The translations under genes and the position numbers were made by a program. DNA of 15,985 bases from JANNOG01 sp964516515 (GTDB lineage Bacteria; Actinomycetota; Actinomycetes; Actinomycetales; JBBAYJ01): the NCBI GenBank assembly GCA_964516515.1, contig CAZEYA010000080.1, forward strand, positions 1-15,985. The letters run 5' to 3'. Below are positions 14,207 to 15,985 of this stretch, piece by piece. Positions within the stretch are counted from its first letter, which is position 1. The number at the start of each line of letters is the position of its first letter. The notes under the pieces are model-generated. The model did not search any database. It was not told the origin of the DNA and worked only from the letters and a program-made list of their open reading frames with translations.

Positions 14207-14964
14207 GCCCGCTCTTCGACGTCCGGGTCGGAACGCTCCGGTTGGTGATCACCGGTCGTCGGGGTGGTCACAGCGAGCAGCCCTACGCGGGGCTCAATCT
14301 CAGCCTCGACGTGGGTGACGACGACCAGCGGGTCCTGTCCAACCGGGCGCTGGTGGCGGGGTCAATCGGCATGGCACCCGCCTCGCTGGTCTTCATGCGT
14401 CAGGTCCACGGCGACCGGGTGCTCGCCGCCGACGAGGTCGCCGTGCTCGTTTCGGGTGAGGCTGCCGCCGCCGAGGCGGACGCCGCCGTGCTGGCGACGC
14501 CTGGCGCCGGTGTCGCGGTGACCGCCGCGGACTGCCTGCCGCTGCTGTTGGCGGACCGCGGCGGCGAGCTGGGTGCGGCGGCGCACATCGGGCGACGCGG
14601 ACTGGCGCTGGGCCTGGGCCCGGCGGTTCTGCGGCACCTCGCAGCCAGCGGGGCGCGAGACCCCGTCGCGGTGCTGGGGCCAGCCATCGGGGCGTGCTGC
14701 TACGAGGTGAGCGCCGACCTGCGGGACGAGGTCGATGCGCTGGCCCCTGGGGCGGCCGCCACGACCAGCGTGGGGACGCCAGCAGTGGACATCCGCCGGG
14801 CGCTGCGCCGGCAATTGACGGCCGCGGGGCTGCCGCCGTCGGCCATCACCGACGTCGAGCGCTGCACGGCCGAGGACGAGGAGATGTTCTCCTACCGTCG
14901 CGACCCGGTCACCGGCCGCTTCGCCGGCATCGTCGCCATCACCGGCCACCGGGCACCCCCGTGA
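14203..14964 (+). CDS. pgeF: Peptidoglycan editing factor PgeF (YfiH/YlmD, multicopper polyphenol oxidase fold)
   Basis: This encodes a 253-residue cytoplasmic protein of the YfiH/DUF152 family. E. coli PgeF is reported to help remove wrongly made muropeptide precursors, and other members have purine nucleoside hydrolysing or phosphorolytic activity. The three metal-site residues are present in their usual motifs: His69 in RQVHGD, Cys111 in TAADCLPLLLAD and His128 in AAHIGRRGL. NLSLDVGDD near the N-terminus and ACCYEVSADL are also typical. The usual AHAGWRG motif reads AHIGRRG here, so the Trp is replaced by Arg. The GTG start overlaps the ftsZ stop (GTGA) and the TGA stop overlaps the yggS GTG (GTGA). 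This position directly after ftsZ is common in actinobacteria and firmicutes. Confidence 0.92.
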   Translation: MSPLFDVRVGTLRLVITGRRGGHSEQPYAGLNLSLDVGDDDQRVLSNRALVAGSIGMAPASLVFMRQVHGDRVLAADEVAVLVSGEAAAAEADAAVLATPGAGVAVTAADCLPLLLADRGGELGAAAHIGRRGLALGLGPAVLRHLAASGARDPVAVLGPAIGACCYEVSADLRDEVDALAPGAAATTSVGTPAVDIRRALRRQLTAAGLPPSAITDVERCTAEDEEMFSYRRDPVTGRFAGIVAITGHRAPP

Positions 14965-15680
14965 GCACCGAGCCCGAGGCCGACCGGGCGGCGGTCATCA
15001 CCGCAGGCTTGGACACGGTCCGGCGGCGGATCAGCCGCGCCGTCGCGGCTGCGGGCCGGGACGAGGGCGACATCACGCTCATCGTCGTGACCAAGGACGT
15101 TCCGGTCACCGACATCACGGTGCTGCTGGATCTCGGCGAGGCGGACCTGGGGGAGTCCCGGGAGCAGCAGCTGCGGGCGAAGGCCGCCGAGCTCGCCGAT
15201 GCGGCGGCGCTCGCCGTGCGCTGGCACTTCGTCGGCAGGTTGCAGCGAAACAAGGCCGCGGCGGTCGCCAGGGTGGTCGATACGGTCCACTCCCTGGACG
15301 ACGAGCGACTGCTGCCCCAGCTGGCGCGCGGCGCGGCCGAGGCCGGCCACTCCTGCGGGTGCCTGGTCCAGGTCAACCTCGACGCGGATCCCGGGCGAGG
15401 GGGGATCGTGGCCGCAGCGGTTCCCCGACTGGCCGACGCCGTCGCCGCCACCGCGGGCCTGCAGCTGCGCGGCGTGATGGCTGTGGCGCCGATGGCGCTG
15501 GACCCCGAGGTCGCCTTCGCCCGCCTCGCCGAGGTCGCCGCCGACCTCCGGAGCCGACACCCGGCGGCGACGTGGATCTCGGCCGGGATGAGCGGAGATC
15601 TGGAGGCAGCGGTGCGCCACGGCGCGACACACCTGCGCGTCGGAACCGCCATCCTCGGTTCCCGGCCTGCGGCGCGCTAG
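14961..15680 (+). CDS. yggS: PLP-binding homeostasis protein YggS/YlmE family
   Basis: This encodes a 239-residue single-domain protein with the fold-type III alanine-racemase barrel. Family members bind pyridoxal 5'-phosphate and affect B6 and amino-acid balance; no catalytic reaction is firmly established. The PLP lysine is Lys45 in LIVVTKDVP. WHFVGRLQRNKA, MAVAPM, SAGMSGDLEAAVRHGATHLRVGTAILG and GLQLRGVM identify the family. The usual GENR motif reads G64-E-S-R67, so Asn is replaced by Ser. The start GTG overlaps the pgeF stop (GTGA). The TAG stop lies in the loop and first stem base of a 12-bp hairpin. Clustering with ftsZ, pgeF and sepF is widespread in Gram-positive bacteria. Confidence 0.93.
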   Translation: MSTEPEADRAAVITAGLDTVRRRISRAVAAAGRDEGDITLIVVTKDVPVTDITVLLDLGEADLGESREQQLRAKAAELADAAALAVRWHFVGRLQRNKAAAVARVVDTVHSLDDERLLPQLARGAAEAGHSCGCLVQVNLDADPGRGGIVAAAVPRLADAVAATAGLQLRGVMAVAPMALDPEVAFARLAEVAADLRSRHPAATWISAGMSGDLEAAVRHGATHLRVGTAILGSRPAAR

Positions 15681-15691
15681 CGTCGCAGGCC
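15664..15691 (+). terminator. Strong hairpin at the yggS stop, possible terminator
   Basis: The arms GGCCTGCGGCGC (15664-15675) and GCGTCGCAGGCC (15680-15691) form a 12-bp stem with one G-U pair around the tetraloop GCTA. The yggS TAG stop is at 15678-15680, partly in the loop. No T tract follows (TAATGGCTC). Actinobacterial terminators often lack one, so this may end or attenuate the transcript, or protect its 3' end. Confidence 0.55.
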
Positions 15692-15713
15692 TAATGGCTC
15701 GCCGGCAACGGCC

Positions 15714-15729
15714 CGGGGAAGGGACCCCG
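15714..15729 (+). other. Small hairpin before sepF
   Basis: CGGGG (15714-15718) and CCCCG (15725-15729) form a 5-bp stem with a 6-nt loop just upstream of the sepF ribosome-binding site. It may be chance. I see no convincing promoter hexamers between 15692 and 15738. Confidence 0.2.
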
Positions 15730-15738
15730 TGAGCCCGG

Positions 15739-15746
15739 AAGGAGGT
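15739..15746 (+). promoter_or_regulatory. Shine-Dalgarno site of sepF
   Basis: AAGGAGGT lies 4 nt before the ATG at 15751. It is the longest match to the anti-Shine-Dalgarno sequence in the window and fixes the start of sepF, suggesting efficient independent initiation. Confidence 0.8.
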
Positions 15747-15750
15747 CCAC

Positions 15751-15985
15751 ATGGGCGCGCTGCGCAAGACCCTCGTGTACCTCGGACTCGCCGAGGATGC
15801 CTACGACGACGACGTCGACTCCGCCCACGACGAGACCGAGGGCACCAGATCGGGTGGTCACCACCTCGACAGGCACGCGGACCGGCAACCCGAGCGCTAC
15901 GGCGGTGGGGACCGACACGGCATGGATCGCAACGCCAGTGATCGACCCAATGATCGACACAGCGATCGACTGCCCGATCGGGCAG
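15751..15985 (+). CDS. sepF: Cell division protein SepF, N-terminal part (cut by window end)
   Basis: Only the first 78 codons are present. The product begins MGALRKTLVYLGLAEDAYDD, which fits the short amphipathic membrane-targeting helix of SepF followed by an acidic stretch. The remainder in view is a hydrophilic linker rich in Asp, Arg and His, with repeated DR pairs. The conserved SepF beta-sandwich domain that would bind the FtsZ C-terminal peptide lies beyond the window, so the call rests on the N-terminus and on position after yggS. In actinobacteria lacking FtsA, SepF is the main membrane anchor of FtsZ. The start is well supported by AAGGAGGT 4 nt upstream. A strong hairpin separates it from yggS, so it may be partly independent in expression. 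Confidence 0.82.
   Translation, partial: MGALRKTLVYLGLAEDAYDDDVDSAHDETEGTRSGGHHLDRHADRQPERYGGGDRHGMDRNASDRPNDRHSDRLPDRA
15925..15980 (+). repeat. 12-bp periodic GATCG repeats in the sepF linker
   Basis: GATCG occurs at 15925, 15940, 15952, 15964 and 15976, with spacings of 15, 12, 12 and 12 bp, all in frame. The protein reads DRNAS-DRPN-DRHS-DRLP-DRA, a four-residue repeat in the linker. The array may continue past the window. Confidence 0.8.

Noticed and set aside
15729..15941. Frame starting at GTG 15729 over sepF
   Set aside because: The product is Arg/Gly-rich shadow sequence; the SepF frame has the strong ribosome-binding site and the SepF-like N-terminus.
1..15985. CRISPR arrays, tRNA or rRNA genes, insertion sequences, attachment sites
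   Set aside because: None seen by eye: there are no spaced identical repeats, no terminal inverted repeats with a transposase, and coding genes fill almost the whole window.

Overview
This window is a nearly complete division and cell-wall (dcw) cluster from a high-G+C actinobacterium. All genes are on the + strand. The evidence for the phylum is the gene order (ftsL-ftsI-murE-murF-mraY-murD-ftsW-murG-murC-ftsQ-ftsZ-pgeF-yggS-sepF), the absence of ftsA, murB and ddl from between these genes, an FtsZ that opens MAAPQNYLAVIKVVG and ends DVPDFVK, a SepF gene downstream, very high G/C at third codon positions, and frequent GTG/TTG starts. MurE carries the DNPR signature, so the stem peptide should contain diaminopimelate. 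The genus cannot be read from this sequence.

Layout. 1-76: edge of the window, between an expected but unseen rsmH and ftsL. 77-12716: ftsL, ftsI, murE, murF, mraY, murD, ftsW, murG, murC and ftsQ, packed so tightly that stop and start codons usually overlap (ATGA, GTGA or TGATG). 12717-12895: a 179-nt leader region with a candidate promoter and two inverted repeats. 12896-15680: ftsZ, pgeF and yggS, again joined by GTGA overlaps. 15664-15691: a strong hairpin that holds the yggS stop codon in its loop and stem edge. 15751-15985: the 5' part of sepF, cut by the window end.

How the genes work together. MurC, MurD, MurE and MurF build UDP-MurNAc-pentapeptide in the cytoplasm. MraY moves it to the lipid carrier (lipid I), and MurG adds GlcNAc (lipid II). 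FtsW polymerises lipid II and FtsI crosslinks it at the septum, under the FtsQ-FtsL scaffold. FtsZ forms the cytoplasmic ring and SepF would anchor it to the membrane. PgeF and YggS are accessory proteins commonly found in this position.

I found no undescribed multi-gene system; the gene content is ordinary for the phylum. The most unusual signal is at the gene junctions. The three places upstream of ftsZ where adjacent genes are separated by more than two nucleotides (ftsI/murE, mraY/murD, murC/ftsQ) each contain a 9-18 codon mini-ORF. Each begins on a GTGA overlap with the upstream stop. Two end exactly on an NTGA overlap with the downstream start. The third would do so if a visible 16-bp tandem duplication were removed. 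Other points worth a look are that duplication at the murE start, the ftsZ leader repeats, the hairpin at the yggS stop, short tandem repeats in the MurF tail and the SepF linker, and paired extracytoplasmic cysteines in MraY, FtsW and FtsI.
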